Origin: Coriobacteriia bacterium
GTDB taxonomy: Bacteria; Actinomycetota; Coriobacteriia; Coriobacteriales; Eggerthellaceae
Direction of reading: 5' to 3'
DNA length: 59,867 nt
NCBI GenBank assembly: GCA_030536315.1
Contig: JAUNQF010000005.1
Location: 1-59,867 of the forward strand
Part shown: positions 34,071 through 46,581 of the stretch, piece by piece
How the letters are laid out: each line of letters starts with the position of its first letter
Position numbering within the stretch: position 1 is the first letter of the stretch
Translations under genes and position numbers: made by a program
Notes under the pieces: model-generated
Database searches by the model: none
Seen by the model: only the letters and a program-made list of their open reading frames with translations
What the model was told of the DNA's origin: nothing

Positions 34071-35576
34071 CTAAAGTTCCAAAATTGACTTAAAACTATC
34101 TTTAAGTTGTGGATAGAGCTTGTCAAATTCGGCATAAACCTTGTCATAGAATTTAGCACGCTGCGCGTCCGGCGTGTAAACTTCGTCACGCATCTTAATG
34201 ATCTTATCGCAAGCCTCCACAACGCTTGGATAAGCACCAGTTCCAACCATAGCCAAAATTGCAACGCCAAGAGCCGCAGCATTTTCAGAATTCATATCTG
34301 GAAGCTTGACTGGAATGTTATAAATATCAGCCATAAGTTGACGCCAGAAAGGGCTCTTCGAGCCGCCACCACACATAATAACGTTGTCAGGCTCAATATC
34401 AGCATTGCGAATTGCAGTCAAAATATCACGAAGAGCATAAGTTGCGCCCTCCATAACTGCACGAGTCATATCCCCTTTTGTGTGAACCTTCGAAAGACCG
34501 ACGAAGGAACCTCGACAGTTCAAATTAAAGTGAGGCGATTGCTCACCATTTAAATAAGGAAGATAAATTAGTCTGTTAGCACCAGGCTGCGAAGCTTGAG
34601 CCACCTTGTTGATCTCTTCGTATTCAGCATCATTTGGATACATTTCATTGCGCCATCACTTGAGCGAATCTCCACAAGAATTTACGCTTCCCATAAAATG
34701 CCACGCACCAGGAACAGGCATACAATAAGTGTAAACTGCTTGACCAGGGTCTGTAACAGGCTTTTCAGTGAAGGCGAATACGGTTCCGCTTGTGCCAATA
34801 GTTGTCATTGCGCGGCCAGGAGCAACAATTCCAGTTCCAACACCAGCGGCGGCGTTATCCCCTGCACCTCCAACAACGGCACATTTCGAAGTAATGCCCA
34901 TTTCGCGTGCAACATCTTCTAATACATATCCTGTAATTTCGGAGGACTCATAAACCTTACCCATCATGTCTTCGGTAAGTCCCATAATTTCCATAATTTC
35001 GCCACACCATTTACGTTTTGGAACGTCCAAAATTTGAGTTCCGGATGCATCCGAAACTTCGGTGGCATACTCACCAGTTAAGCGATATCGCAAATAATCC
35101 TTTGGAAGCATAATATGTGCAACTTGAGCATAAATATCAGGCTCATTTTCTTGCATTCACTGAATTCGCGAAGCCTGAAGACCAGGACGCGCAGGATTGC
35201 AAACATGTTTTAGGAAGGTGTCATTTCCAACTCGGTCGCGAAGATGCTCGCAAGCCTCAGTTGTTCGCGCATCGTTCCATAAAATTGCACGACGCAAAAC
35301 TTCGCCGTTCTTGTCAGAAAATACAGCACCTGCCATCTGACCCGAAATTCCAAGGCCGAGAACCGAAGCTGGATCAACCTTCGCTTCTTCCATGACTGTG
35401 CGAACAGTTTTTACAGCAGCTTGATACCAATCCTCAGGTTCCTGCTCTGACCAGCCATTATTAGGTTGATAAATTGGATATTCAATCGCGTTTTGAGCAA
35501 TCTCTTTTCCATTGACGTCGAAAAGCACAGTTTTCATGCTTCCCGTTCCTAAATCTAAACCCAAATAATAATTCAT
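34071..35576 (-). CDS. xylB: Xylulokinase
   Basis: This 501-residue FGGY kinase has LGLDLGTGSMKTVLFD, ISGQMAGAVF, ILWNDART, TTIGTSGTVFAF and CGGGSKSPFWRQLMAD, the pattern of bacterial D-xylulokinases. Two TGA codons are read as Trp: one at 35157-35159 (SRIQWMQE) and one next to a TGG (SLKWWRNE, 34656-34658), a direct demonstration that both codons are used. GGAGG lies seven bases before the ATG. No xylose isomerase is in the window, so xylulose may come from arabitol or xylitol oxidation or from a distant xylA. Confidence 0.92.
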
Positions 35577-35591
35577 AATTACACCTCCAAA

Positions 35592-36629
35592 TTACATTTT
35601 CTTTTCAAATTTCTTCCACGGAATATTTACAGTTTTTCCTTCGTTTAGCAATTCATCAACATGCATAAGCAAAGGAAAATCATCCAAGTTAACTTTGCCT
35701 CGCTTCGCAAGTGCCTTGACAGCGCGAGCAGTGCGAGTCGCAATTACAACAGCCTCCAAAGTTTGGCCTTCCAACTTCTTAAGCGTTTCCTCAATTGTAT
35801 AGCCCTGCCCCAACATAAGGCCTACAGTTCTGCTTCGTCCTGCTGCAACAGTTACGTTTAAGTCACCAGCCGCAAACATAATATTTTCATCTTTACCACC
35901 AACAAGCCGAAGCAAATCCAACATCTCCTTCACGCTTTGTTGAAAAAGCGCGCTCTCCGAATTGTTGTGGTCGATGCCATCATCGCCAGCCTTTTCGGCC
36001 ATGCCAATTGCAAGCGCAGTTCCTAAAGCATAACCGTTTTTAAGCGCAACAGCAGCTTCAAGCCCGACAACATCTTGAGTCAAACTAATAATGTAATAGT
36101 CAGTTGAAAACATATCGCGAATTTTCTCCAGAATTTCAAAATCAGGTCCACAATATGCGACAAACGAGGGGTCATGGTCAGACAAATCACGAGCAGTACA
36201 AGGACCGCCAATCGCATAAAACTTTAGCTTGGAGTCTTTCGGAAGTTTAGATTGCCAATAATTTGGATAAACCTCCATGCTTCCATCTTCGTGATCAAGC
36301 ATTCCTTTAGTTACAGAAATCAGTGGGACATTTTCATCCAGGATTGGAAGCACTTCGTCAGCAAACCAATCTACTCCGAAGCTCGATACTCCGCAAACAA
36401 CTAAATCTACACCTTGAAGTGCATCTTTCATGGCATCATTTTTATAGTAATTAATTCCGTCATGTAAAGTTCTGCGAAGGTTAACATGATAATTATCTTC
36501 ACGAAGGCGGTCAATTACTTCGTCATCTAAAGGGCTGCCAACCAACCTAACCTCATGTCCATTTTCAAACAGCGGAAAAGTTAAGGCAGAAGCCATTTGT
36601 CCAGAACCTATTAATGTAACAACACTCAT
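35592..36629 (-). CDS. Glycerol-3-phosphate dehydrogenase-like NAD(P)-dependent enzyme
   Basis: 345 residues. A Rossmann domain (VTLIGSGQMASALTFPL) is followed by the GpsA-type core: SVTKGM, FYAIGGPCTARDL, GLEAAVALKNGYALGTA and TVAAGRSRTVGLMLGQG. The catalytic Lys of LKNGYA is present. GpsA normally has GAGSWGTA at the nucleotide site; here it is GSGQMASA, so this is a divergent paralogue. As first gene of a pentose-kinase operon it may oxidise a phosphorylated sugar or polyol rather than make glycerol-3-P (inference). AAAGGGGC lies five bases upstream. No TGA occurs within it. Confidence 0.75.
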   Translation of the reverse strand: MSVVTLIGSGQMASALTFPLFENGHEVRLVGSPLDDEVIDRLREDNYHVNLRRTLHDGINYYKNDAMKDALQGVDLVVCGVSSFGVDWFADEVLPILDENVPLISVTKGMLDHEDGSMEVYPNYWQSKLPKDSKLKFYAIGGPCTARDLSDHDPSFVAYCGPDFEILEKIRDMFSTDYYIISLTQDVVGLEAAVALKNGYALGTALAIGMAEKAGDDGIDHNNSESALFQQSVKEMLDLLRLVGGKDENIMFAAGDLNVTVAAGRSRTVGLMLGQGYTIEETLKKLEGQTLEAVVIATRTARAVKALAKRGKVNLDDFPLLMHVDELLNEGKTVNIPWKKFEKKM

Positions 36630-36690
36630 TCGTGCCCCTTTAATTAAATAGCGATTATGAAATTTAGCATTTCAAATTATACTATAAAAA

Positions 36691-37200
36691 TTAAAGTGAA
36701 GTAATTGCTGTATACATTTTTTCGACGATAACTTCGGGGCGAAGTCCTCCGCACGCGCCTCCGAAGGCCGGAATTACAATGCTTTGAACATTATTTTCGC
36801 AAGCAACTTCCAAAGTTGACTTCGTGCATTCATAGACAACATTTGGATCTTGAATACGCGATGGGTTAATCATCGAAGGCGTGTGAATGAGGTTTATCCC
36901 CTCCATACCAGTGTCAATTATAAAACTTGTTCCAACTGGCTGCTGTCCTTCGTAATTTTCAATAATATAAGCTTGAACTCGCTTAGTTAAATCTCATCCA
37001 AAGTATTCTGAGAGCGCTCGATCATAGCCACCTGCCATTACACCATGAGAATTGCCAGGTGATACAACACAATCAACATCGTAATTTGCCATAAAACTAT
37101 CGAAGTCAGCATGAACTACTTCGACACAATCAACTCCTGAAAACTTCTCATTTCAAGCTTTGACAACAGCAGGATTGATATCTAACAAATAAATCTTCAC
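36691..37200 (-). CDS. Macro domain protein
   Basis: 169 residues form one macro (ADP-ribose-binding) domain, recognisable by CVVSPGNSHGVMAGGYDRAL and VIPAFGGACGGL. Such proteins remove or bind ADP-ribose or related metabolites. Two TGA codons are read as Trp (VKAWNEK and YFGWDL). The start is GTG 37200, without a ribosome binding site but six bases after an extended -10 (TGATAAAAT), so it is probably leaderless. It is transcribed away from the GH127 gene. Confidence 0.78.
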
Positions 37201-37206
37201 GTATTC

Positions 37207-37257
37207 ATTTTATCATAAGCTTTATTTGATAACACTTAAGCTTCCTAGTGCTATAAT
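37207..37257. promoter_or_regulatory. Divergent promoter pair: macro-domain gene and GH127 gene
   Basis: Minus strand: TGATAAAAT (-10 at 37207-37212) sits six bases from GTG 37200. Plus strand: TGCTATAAT (-10 at 37252-37257) gives a short leader with an AAAGGA site before the GH127 ATG. Both are extended -10 elements; -35 boxes are weak. Confidence 0.5.
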
Positions 37258-37291
37258 AATTTTGCTAATAAATCTCACGAAAGGAATCATA

Positions 37292-39778
37292 ATGAAAATT
37301 AAGGGTATTCATAAGCGAATATTGATTTGCGTTGGGGTTGTTGTTATGGCTACAGCATTTATTTTTGGACTCAGCGCTTGCCAACAAAAACAACAAGCAC
37401 CAGTTAAAACTGCTGTTCCGTTTTCACAGGTTAACGTTGACGATGGATTCATGCGCGATTATATAAAACTTGTAATATGTAATGTTATTCCAACAGCAAT
37501 TGCCAATGTTGAAAAAGCTGAAGGCGGAATTCCAAACATTAAAAATTGCGCATTGTGACACGAAGGAAAAATTGCCCAACGCCCTGAACACCAAGGTGCT
37601 AAATATGTAGATTCTGATGTTCATAAAGTTTTAGAGTCGATGTGTATGGCTCTAGATACCGATGCGCAGGGCGACCAACAAATTCTTGCTGCGCAAGCAA
37701 AAATTGCTGCAAAGCTTAATGAATGGATTGAGTATTACACTTGAGCTCCTGAGCAAAGCGGACAGTACGCTGGATACTTTAATTCGTATTATTCCTTAGA
37801 GCCAACCTATGAAAAATATAGCAATACCGATAACCATGAACTTTATTGCCAGGGTCATTTTATCGAGGCAGCAGTTGCCCATTACAGATACACAATGCAC
37901 CTAGGGAAGCCTGACCCAGTACTCTTAAACGTTGCGATAAATTGTGCAAACCACATTTGTGATACTTTTGGACCAGATAAACGTAAACAAATTACAGGAC
38001 ATCAAGAACTTGAGCTTGCACTTCCAAAACTTGCGAAGCTGTGTCAAGAAATTGGCGAGCCATATAATGCAAGATCCAAAGAATACATTGATAAAGCTGC
38101 CTTTTTCCTAAGTGTTCGAGGCGATTATGCAAACCGATCAACCGACGATGTTGCCGACATGCGTTCGCATTTCCAGGATCATGCAAAAGTCGAAGACCAG
38201 ATGGAGCCTGTTGGTCATGCAGTTCGAGCACAATATATGTACACCGGCATGAGCGAATTGGCTGCTCTTGATTCAAGCTATTACCAAAAATATGACAAAG
38301 CACTCACTTCCCTTTGAGATTGTTTAACTCATAAAAAACAATATGCTAATGGAGGTCTTGGCGACAGCAGTAATGATAACGAAGGCTTCGCCGATGAGTA
38401 CTACTTACCAAATTACAGTTCATATTGCGAGACATGTGCAGGTGTTGCAAACATGCTTTGGAATCGCGCCATGAGCACAATTTATGATGGATCCCAATAT
38501 GCTGACCAAATTGAAACTGATCTTTATAATAATATTTTGGGTTGTGTAAACTTTGATGGTAATGCCTTTTATTACGAAAACCGACTTGCAACTGTTGATG
38601 CCTTCCAACGTAAAGAATGGTACGGTACAGCTTGTTGCCCTCCAAATTTTATGCGAACAATTCTCCAAGTTGGAGGATATATTTACAACACAACAAATGA
38701 CAATGTTTTTATAAATCAATACATTTCTAACACTGCTAATTTTGAATTTGGCGACAACAAACTAAACGTTAATATAAAGAGCAACTTCCCTTATAAGGGC
38801 AACGGGACAATAACTTTTGTGCCAGAAAAGGCTGGGAGTTTTGGCCTTGAACTTCGAAAGCCAGCATGATCTGATAATTACACTATAAAGGTAAATGGAG
38901 CTGTTGCTAACACGACAGAAAAAGATGGCTACATTGTCATTAATCAGGAATGGCCAGCAAAAGCTTCCACTATCGAATTTGATTTCAACATGCCACTGCA
39001 ATATGTAACCATGAACGAAAAAGTCACTTTCGATAACGGCTTGATGGCACTTCGTCATGGACCAATTTTGTATTGTGCAGAACAATGTGACAACCCTGGC
39101 ATTGACTTAACTAAAGCAGTTGTTGAACGAAGCGATAAAGGAAGCTTTGAATATGTTGCAAGCTTGGATGGTAAAGCAAATCCATTTAATGTTCGTTCGG
39201 TATATGTTCTAAACCAACCGGGCAAAGTTTCTACTGGAAATGATGCGCAAAGCTTTACTTGAAGGTTAATTCCTTATTACGCTCGTTGCAACCGTACGAA
39301 TTCTGGCAGTATGTCTGTGTTCTTGCATGACAGCAACGCTCCAATAAAAATAAGTCAAAAAGCAAAAGTTAGTGCCAAATTCACATATAGTGGAGACAAT
39401 GTAAATGCAATTAACGACGGCATACTTGAGCCTGAAGTTAGATGGACAGACAATGAAGACCCTGCCCTAAACCCATGAGTTCAATATAATTTTGACAAGC
39501 CTATTAGCTTTAAAGATTTTAGAATTTATTGGTATGAATATTACAAAGACATAACTATTCCATGGCGCTTAACAATCCATGTTAAAAATAGTCAAACGGG
39601 CGAAGAATATTCAAAAGAATTTAAAAACGGAGATTTGCCGATAGTAAATAAAACAAAAGTTGCAGATTATTCTATGGACGAAGTTGTATGCGGCGATGAA
39701 ATTCGTATTGAAGTACACAACGAACATGGTGAAAAACCAGTCGGCATTGTGGAATGAGAAATCTTCGAAGCAAACTAA
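37292..39778 (+). CDS. Surface lipoprotein beta-L-arabinofuranosidase, GH127
   Basis: 828 residues. A lipoprotein signal ends at the lipobox GLSAC (about residue 31). The GH127 (DUF1680) core follows with its metal-thiolate site: Glu and Cys in YCETCAGVANMLWN and the paired Cys of GTACCPPNFMR. A C-terminal discoidin-like beta domain (from about residue 690) may bind sugar. It would release L-arabinofuranose from plant cell-wall polymers outside the cell and feed the arabinose operon. Seven TGA codons are read as Trp. GAAAGGA lies before the ATG. The GH67 gene follows after 17 bp. Confidence 0.9.
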
Positions 39779-39795
39779 TCTTAAAAGGAGTACTT

Positions 39796-41895
39796 ATGAA
39801 AAAGTTTTTAATAATTTTAAACGCAATAATTCTACCTGTGATTTTGTGTGCATGCGTGTCATGTGCAAACTTTCAATCTAGTGACGAAGGTCATTCGCTT
39901 TGGTTTAAGACATCCAATACAAATGTTGTAAAAAATGTTGATAAGAGTGATGCCGATACAGCAAGCTTAAATATTGCAAAAGCAGAACTTAAGCAATATG
40001 GTAAAAGCGAAGACGAAGTTGAGCTTTCGCTTCTAAGCACAAAAGACAAAAATATTGGCGATCAAGGCTACACAATAGATGCAAGTGATTCGTCAAAAAT
40101 TAAGATTTCTGCCAATACACAAATTGGGCTTTTGTATGGAACTTACGCTTATATAAGAAACGACAAAACTGGTCAACTTAAAAATAATGTAGTGACTGAA
40201 ACTCCTTCATATAATAATCGAATTCTTAATCACTGAGACAACCTGGATGGAACTATCGAGCGAGGCTATGCTGGGTCTTCGATGTGAAAATGAGAAGAGC
40301 TTCCAAATAAAACGAGACCAGAATACGAAGAATACGCGCGTGCCAATGCAGCAATAGGAATTAATGGAGCTGTGTTAAACAACGTAAACGCAAAGCCAGA
40401 AATTCTCACATCTGAATATCTCGAAAAAGTAAAAACACTAGCTGACATTTTTCGCCCATATGGAATAAAAGTCTACCTTTCAATTAATTTTGCCTCCCCT
40501 AAACACCTGGCAAATTTGGACACAGCTGATCCTCTAAACCCACAGGTAATTAAGTTTTGAAACGACAAAGTTGCTGAAATATATAACTACATTCCAGACT
40601 TTGGGGGCTTTTTGGTCAAAGCAAATTCCGAAAGCCAGGCTGGCCCTCAGGATTATGGACGAAACCATGCTGATGGTGCAAACATGCTGGCAGATGCCCT
40701 GAAGCCATACGGCGGAATTGTAATGTGACGCGCCTTTGTTTATTCGCCTCAATCCGAAGACCGAGCCAAACAAGCTGTTGAAGAATTCCAACCATTGGAT
40801 GGTCAATTCCGTGACAATGTTAGTATCCAAATTAAAAATGGGCCTGTAGATTTTCAGCCACGTGAACCTTTTAGTCCACTTTTTGGGTGCATGAACAAAA
40901 CAAATATTATGCCCGAAGTTCAAATTACGCAAGAATATCTTGGTCATTCAATTTATATGGCCTACCTCCATCCAATGTGAAAAGAATGTTTGGACAGCGA
41001 CACTTATCAATATGGAAGCGGAAGCACAGTTGCTGCAATTACCCAAGGAAAGCTTCGCCAAACCTCAATAAGCGCAATTGCTGGAGTAACAAATATTGGC
41101 GATAATGCAAATTGATGCGGTCACGACTTGGCCCAGGCTAATTGATATGCCTACGGACGCATGGCATGAGACACAAATGCGACTTCGCAACAAATTGTAG
41201 AAGAATTCCTAAAACTTGCGTTTTCAGATAACGAAGATTTTGTGTCGAAGGTAAGTGGAATGATGCTTGACTCGCGCGAAACCATTGTAAATTATCAAGA
41301 ACCTTATGGACTTCATCACATCTTCGAAATGAACCATCATTATGGACCAGGACCATGAGATGTTTTGTCGAGACCTGATTGGTGCCCTTCGTATTATCAT
41401 AAAGCCGCAGCAGATGGCCTGGGATTTAATCGTGCTTCAACAGGCAGTAATGCAGTTTCGCAATATAATGAGCCACTTAAATCGTTGTATTCAAATCCAG
41501 AAACCTGCCCAGATGAATTATTACTATGGTTTCATCACCTACCTTGAAATTATAAAATGAAAAATGGCGAAACCCTTTGAAATGCCCTACATCACAAATA
41601 TCAGGCGGGCATAGACTCAGCCAAATCTTATATCGATACTTGAGATAGCGTCAAACAATATGTTGATAACACGCGTTTTAACAGAGTTCGCGAAAAGCTT
41701 GTTCGTCAGGCAAAGGATGCAATATGGTGGCGCGATGCCCAAATGCTATATTTTCAAACATTTTCTAATTTGCCATTCCCAAGCGATGTTTCTCCTACAC
41801 AAAAAGATTTAGAATGACTTGAAAACTTTAAGCTTGACATAACAAATTACGAAGCTCCTAAAATCGAAGACCTGCCTGACTACAAGCTTGATTAA
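39796..41895 (+). CDS. Surface lipoprotein alpha-glucuronidase, GH67
   Basis: 699 residues with a lipoprotein signal (cysteines in [11 protein letters not shown]). The GH67 core is clear: [37 protein letters not shown] and [12 protein letters not shown]; the first and second carry substrate-binding and catalytic regions. It removes (4-O-methyl)glucuronic acid from xylo-oligosaccharides. TGA is the major Trp codon (14 or so, including two three bases apart in SMWKWEE), the highest density in the window. Without recoding the gene would be shredded into about 15 pieces. It is co-transcribed with GH127. Confidence 0.93.
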
Positions 41896-41927
41896 AAAAG
41901 TAACTGCACAATTAGAGTTTTAAGTAT

Positions 41928-44234
41928 TTATAATCCTGCTGTGCTTCGGGAGTTTATTCCTTCGTTGACACCACCAGCAAGAATATAAGGCTTAACATCC
42001 ATCTCTTGACTATAAGTCATATGGAATGTAAGTTCGCCGCCGTTCATAATATCTTGATAAGTGATACAGTCGGCCGAAACTTCTTCGCCGTTTAAATAGA
42101 TTTTGTCAACATAGTAATTTTGCTCACTATAGTTTTCAGCCTTTACAGTAAAAGTTTTGCCATTTGGTAGATGAATTGTTACACTTTCAACTTGAGGAGC
42201 ACCGAAGACGAAGTCCCCACCGCAAGGGTTAACTGGATAAAAACCTAAAACGCTAAAGATATATCAAGCCGACATGGCTCCGCAGTCTTCGTTACCGCAA
42301 AGGCCTTCAACACCAGTCTTATATAAGTTTGTACAAATTTCGTTAACCAAAGCTTCAGTTTTATGAGGCTGACCAGCTAACCTATAGAGATAAGCAACAT
42401 GATAGCAAGGCTCATTTCCGTGTGCATATTCGCCAATTAAGCCAGTTATATCACGAGAATGTTCAAAACCACGTTCTCTAGTTAAGCTTGTTCTAAATAA
42501 AATATCTAACTGATTGCAGAATTTTTCTTTACCACCAAACATATCAATTAAACCAGGAATGTCTTGCAAAACATGCCAGGTATAGTGCCATGCATTGCCT
42601 TCGGTGTAATCGCTTCCGTCCCCATTTCCATAATGCTCATACCAAAAGCCATCAAATGGATCCCTTCAATTTCCTTGACTGTCCTTTCCTCGCATTAAAA
42701 GAGTTTGCTGGTCAAATACATTCTTTCAATAATTTGCACGCTTGCTAAAAAATTCGTAATCGTCCATCTTGCCCAATTCTTTAGCCATAAGAGCAGCACA
42801 ATAATCATCAAAGGTGCTCTCCAAAGTTATGGATACTGACTCGCTTTTTAGATGGTCGTATGGAATGTAACCATATTTATCATAATCTTCCCAATGAGTT
42901 TTATAATGTTCGTTAGTCAAAGAAACCTTAATTGCGTTATACGCTCGCTCAACATCGAAATTTCGAATCCCTTTTAGATATGCATCAACAATAACAGGCA
43001 CTGCATGGTTTGCAATCATGCACTCGCCTTCCACACCTCAAATACTCCAAACAGGCAAATGACCAATCTGATCAAACTGGTCAAGCATAGAATTTATACA
43101 ATCGCTTGTCAGCTTGGGATTTAGAATAGTGTAGAGTGGATGAGCGGACCTAAAAGTATCCCAAAGCGAAAGTGTAGAATAATTAATTTTCTCTCCTGCA
43201 TCTGCAACATTATCTGGATGCAAATACAACCTATACATTGCGCTATAAAACTTTTCCTTTTGCGTGTCTGTGCCTTCGATGTCAATTGCGTTTAGTAGCT
43301 TTGCCCATTCGTTTTGAGCGGAGTTCTTAACGTTATCGAAGTTCCAACCAAGCATTTCGCTTTTGATGTTTTTCTTAGCATTATCAACGCTCTCTTTAGA
43401 AACAGAAACCTTAACACTTAAACTTTCCCCTTCAGGAATGTCAAAACTTAAGACATGACGATGTGCTTTCTCACGAGGGTCACGAAGATCAAGCTTAACA
43501 TTATCTGTATAAGGATGGCTAAATTCAATCTCGTAATAAAAATCACGCTCAAGCCAAACCTTTGTTTTAGCATGTCCAGAAATATGAGTGCTATCAACAA
43601 AGTTCTGCTCACTTGATATTACTCTCTCTTCAACAACACCTTCCTTGCGTGTAATCCCAGATTGAAAATCGATCATAAGCTTTGCTTCATCACCTTTATC
43701 AAAGGTAAACTTTTGAATAGAGGCATGAGGCATGGCAGTTAGCTCTGCCTTTACTTTTGCATCATCCAAATAAACACTATAATAGCCAGGCTCACCATGT
43801 TGATTCTCGTTTTTATACAAACTTTTAAATGGCGCATTTTTTTCTTGATAGGTAGCGGCCTTGTTGGCTTCGGCGACCTCTTCCAATTTATTATCACCAC
43901 AATATGGAAACATTAGCAAGTCACCGAAGTCTGTCCTGCCTGTTCCATTTAGGCGTGTTTGGGTAAAGCCATAAAGCGTATCGTCATTATATTGATAACC
44001 TGAACAGTAATATCAAGATTCACTACCACTTTGTGGCCCAACCATAGTCATGCTTAAGGGATAACCGGCACTGGGAGATGTATGTCCAATGTCCGATGCA
44101 CCTGCAAAAACATCTATGTATTGAAACTTATCCTTTGAAGTATTTTGAAGGCTACATGCACTGCATATTACAACACAAATAGCTACAACAAATATGGAAC
44201 TTAATACTCCACATTTAATAAATAGATTTTTCAT
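41928..44234 (-). CDS. Surface lipoprotein GH92 alpha-mannosidase (first copy)
   Basis: 768 residues with a lipoprotein signal (lipobox CSAC near residue 27). The GH92 pattern runs VFAGASDIGHTSPSAGYP, SLWDTFRSAHPLYT, HGNEPCYHVAYLY (catalytic acid region) and GLCGNEDCGAMSAWYIFS near the C-terminus. GH92 enzymes are calcium-dependent exo-alpha-mannosidases of N-glycans or mannans. About six TGA codons are read as Trp. AAGGGG lies upstream of the ATG. It diverges from a second GH92 gene and converges on GH67 with 32 bp between the stops. Confidence 0.92.
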
Positions 44235-44336
44235 AAATACCCCTTCGTATAGAAATTAAAATAGCACTATTAAGATATTTATATTATAATTGATGAACTA
44301 AAAGAATTATCCATATATAAATCAGGAGGAACTCAA

Positions 44337-46550
44337 ATGGCTAAAAAAATCACTATTGGTATGAGGGGCAAAATTGTTCTTGTTTCAGTAATTAGTATTG
44401 TTTTGCTTGTAGGTATTACCATACTGTCAAGTTGCAACACTGTTAAGAGAAGTGCACCGGAACAATACCTCAATGACTATGTCAATGTATTTGCGGGCAA
44501 TGCCACAGTTGGACACACATCCCCCTGTGCAACTACCCCTTTTGGAATGGTTAAGGTAGGCCCTGAAAGTGGATTAACAAGCTGAAAATATTGCGCTGGA
44601 TATCAGTACACTGACACAGAACTTTATGGTTTTTCTCAAAATAGACTTAACGGTACAGGATGCGCAGACTTAGGTGATTTACACTTATTCCCATTTAGCG
44701 GAGACTGAACTAAGGCCGAATATAAAAGCGCTTATAATAAAAATACCGAAAAAGGCGAACCAGGCTACTATACTGTTCGCTTAGAGGATGCCAAAGTAAA
44801 TGCCGAAATGACATGTACCCCTCACGTATCTATTGAGCGCTTTTCTTTTGATGATCCAACAAGCGCCAATTTATTGATTGATTTTCAAAGCGGAATAATT
44901 TGAGATGAAAAAGGGTTCCATAAAAAAATTGTTTCTGCAACTCAAAATTTTGTTGACCCATATCATATTACAGGAAATGCAAACACAGAAGCATGAGCAG
45001 AAAGGTGGTATTACTACGACATCGAATTTGATGCACCATACACAATCAAGCAAGAACTTCCGCTTCGTGACGAAAACGAAAAAGCTCCAAGATATATTTT
45101 AACGTTTAAGCTAGCTAATAAACAACCTCTAAATGTAAAGATTTCAATTAGTAAGAAAAGCATTGAAAATGCTATAACCAATATTGAAAAAGAAATGCCA
45201 AATTGAGATTTTGATCAAGTAAAAGATAAAACTCAAAACAGCTGGAATGAAGTATTAAACCGTATTAATGTTAACGCTGATGATGAGCATAAAATGTTGT
45301 TTTATTCTTCTATGTATAGATTATTTGAACAGCCAGAAAACATTTCAGACGTAAATGAAACTCCATTTTATTCAACATTGTCTCTTTGAGATACTTTTAG
45401 AGCTGCACACCCACTTTACACAATAACATCGCCTGAAAACGTCAATGATTTTGTAAACTCAATGCTTGACCAATATGATAAACAAGGATATTTACCAATA
45501 TGACCACTATGGGGCTACGACACAAACACTATGATTGCCAATCATGCGGTTCCAGTAATTGTGGATGCTTATTTAAAAGGATTTAATGGTTTTGATGCAA
45601 ACCGAGCTTACGAAGCAATTAAAACTACTTTAACTGTTAACCACGTAGATGCAAACTGAGACTTATATAATCAATATGGTTACTGACCCTTGGACAACAT
45701 TGATCAAAGTGCTTCAAGAACACTTGAATGTTCATATGACGATTATTGCGCAGCATTGATGGCGCAAAAACTTGGGCATAAGGAAGATTACGAATTCTTC
45801 TTGAATCGTTCAAATAATTACAAAAATATATGGGACTCAAGTAATATGTTAATGCGTGCAAAAGACAAAAACGGCAAATGGCGTGAGCCTTTCAGTGGAT
45901 TTGATTATTATGTGCCTAACACCGATAGAGAAAAACGTGATTTTACCGAAGGAAATTCATGACAGTATACATGACATGTAATGCAAGATATCCCAGGACT
46001 TATCGAACTATTTGGAGGAAATGATAAGTTCTGCGAAGCGCTGGATAAGTTCTTCACCGTATCACATAACTATGAAAATCCTAAAGATATACCATCTGAT
46101 GTAACTGGACTAATTGGGCAGTATTGTCAAGGAAACGAGCCAAGTCATCATGTTGCTTATCTTTATACTCTTGCTGGCCAACCTTGAAAAACCCAGCAGT
46201 TAATTAATCAAATTTGCAAGACTCGCTACAACAATGGAGTTGATGGTCTTTGTGGAAACGAAGATTGTGGTCAAATGTCAGCATGGTACATTTTTAGTGT
46301 TCTTGGTTTTTATCCTGTTAATCCATGCGGCGGTGAATATATTTTAGGAGCTCCTCAAATCGAAGGCGCAAGCATTGATCTTGGCAATGGAAAAACATTC
46401 ACAATGAAAGCTAACAATTTTGGCGAAAAAAATATTTATGTTGCATCTGTTAGCTTAAATGGCAAAGAAATTACTGACTGAAAAATTATGCACCAAGATA
46501 TCATGAATGGCGGAGAAATTGTCTTTAACATGACAGACAAAAGACCATAA
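44337..46550 (+). CDS. Surface lipoprotein GH92 alpha-mannosidase (second copy)
   Basis: 737 residues with lipobox ILSSC near residue 33. It has VFAGNATVGHTSPCATTPFG, SLWDTFRAAHPLYT, QGNEPSHHVAYLY and GLCGNEDCGQMSAWYIFS. It clearly shares ancestry with the divergent neighbour, but the two sequences differ widely, so they probably cleave different mannosyl linkages. About 13 TGA codons encode Trp, including both flanks of PIWPLWG. GGAGG lies seven bases before the ATG. A TATAAT in the 102-bp intergenic region probably drives it. Confidence 0.92.
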
Positions 46551-46581
46551 TCGCCTTGATAGTATGTATATATACAAATAA

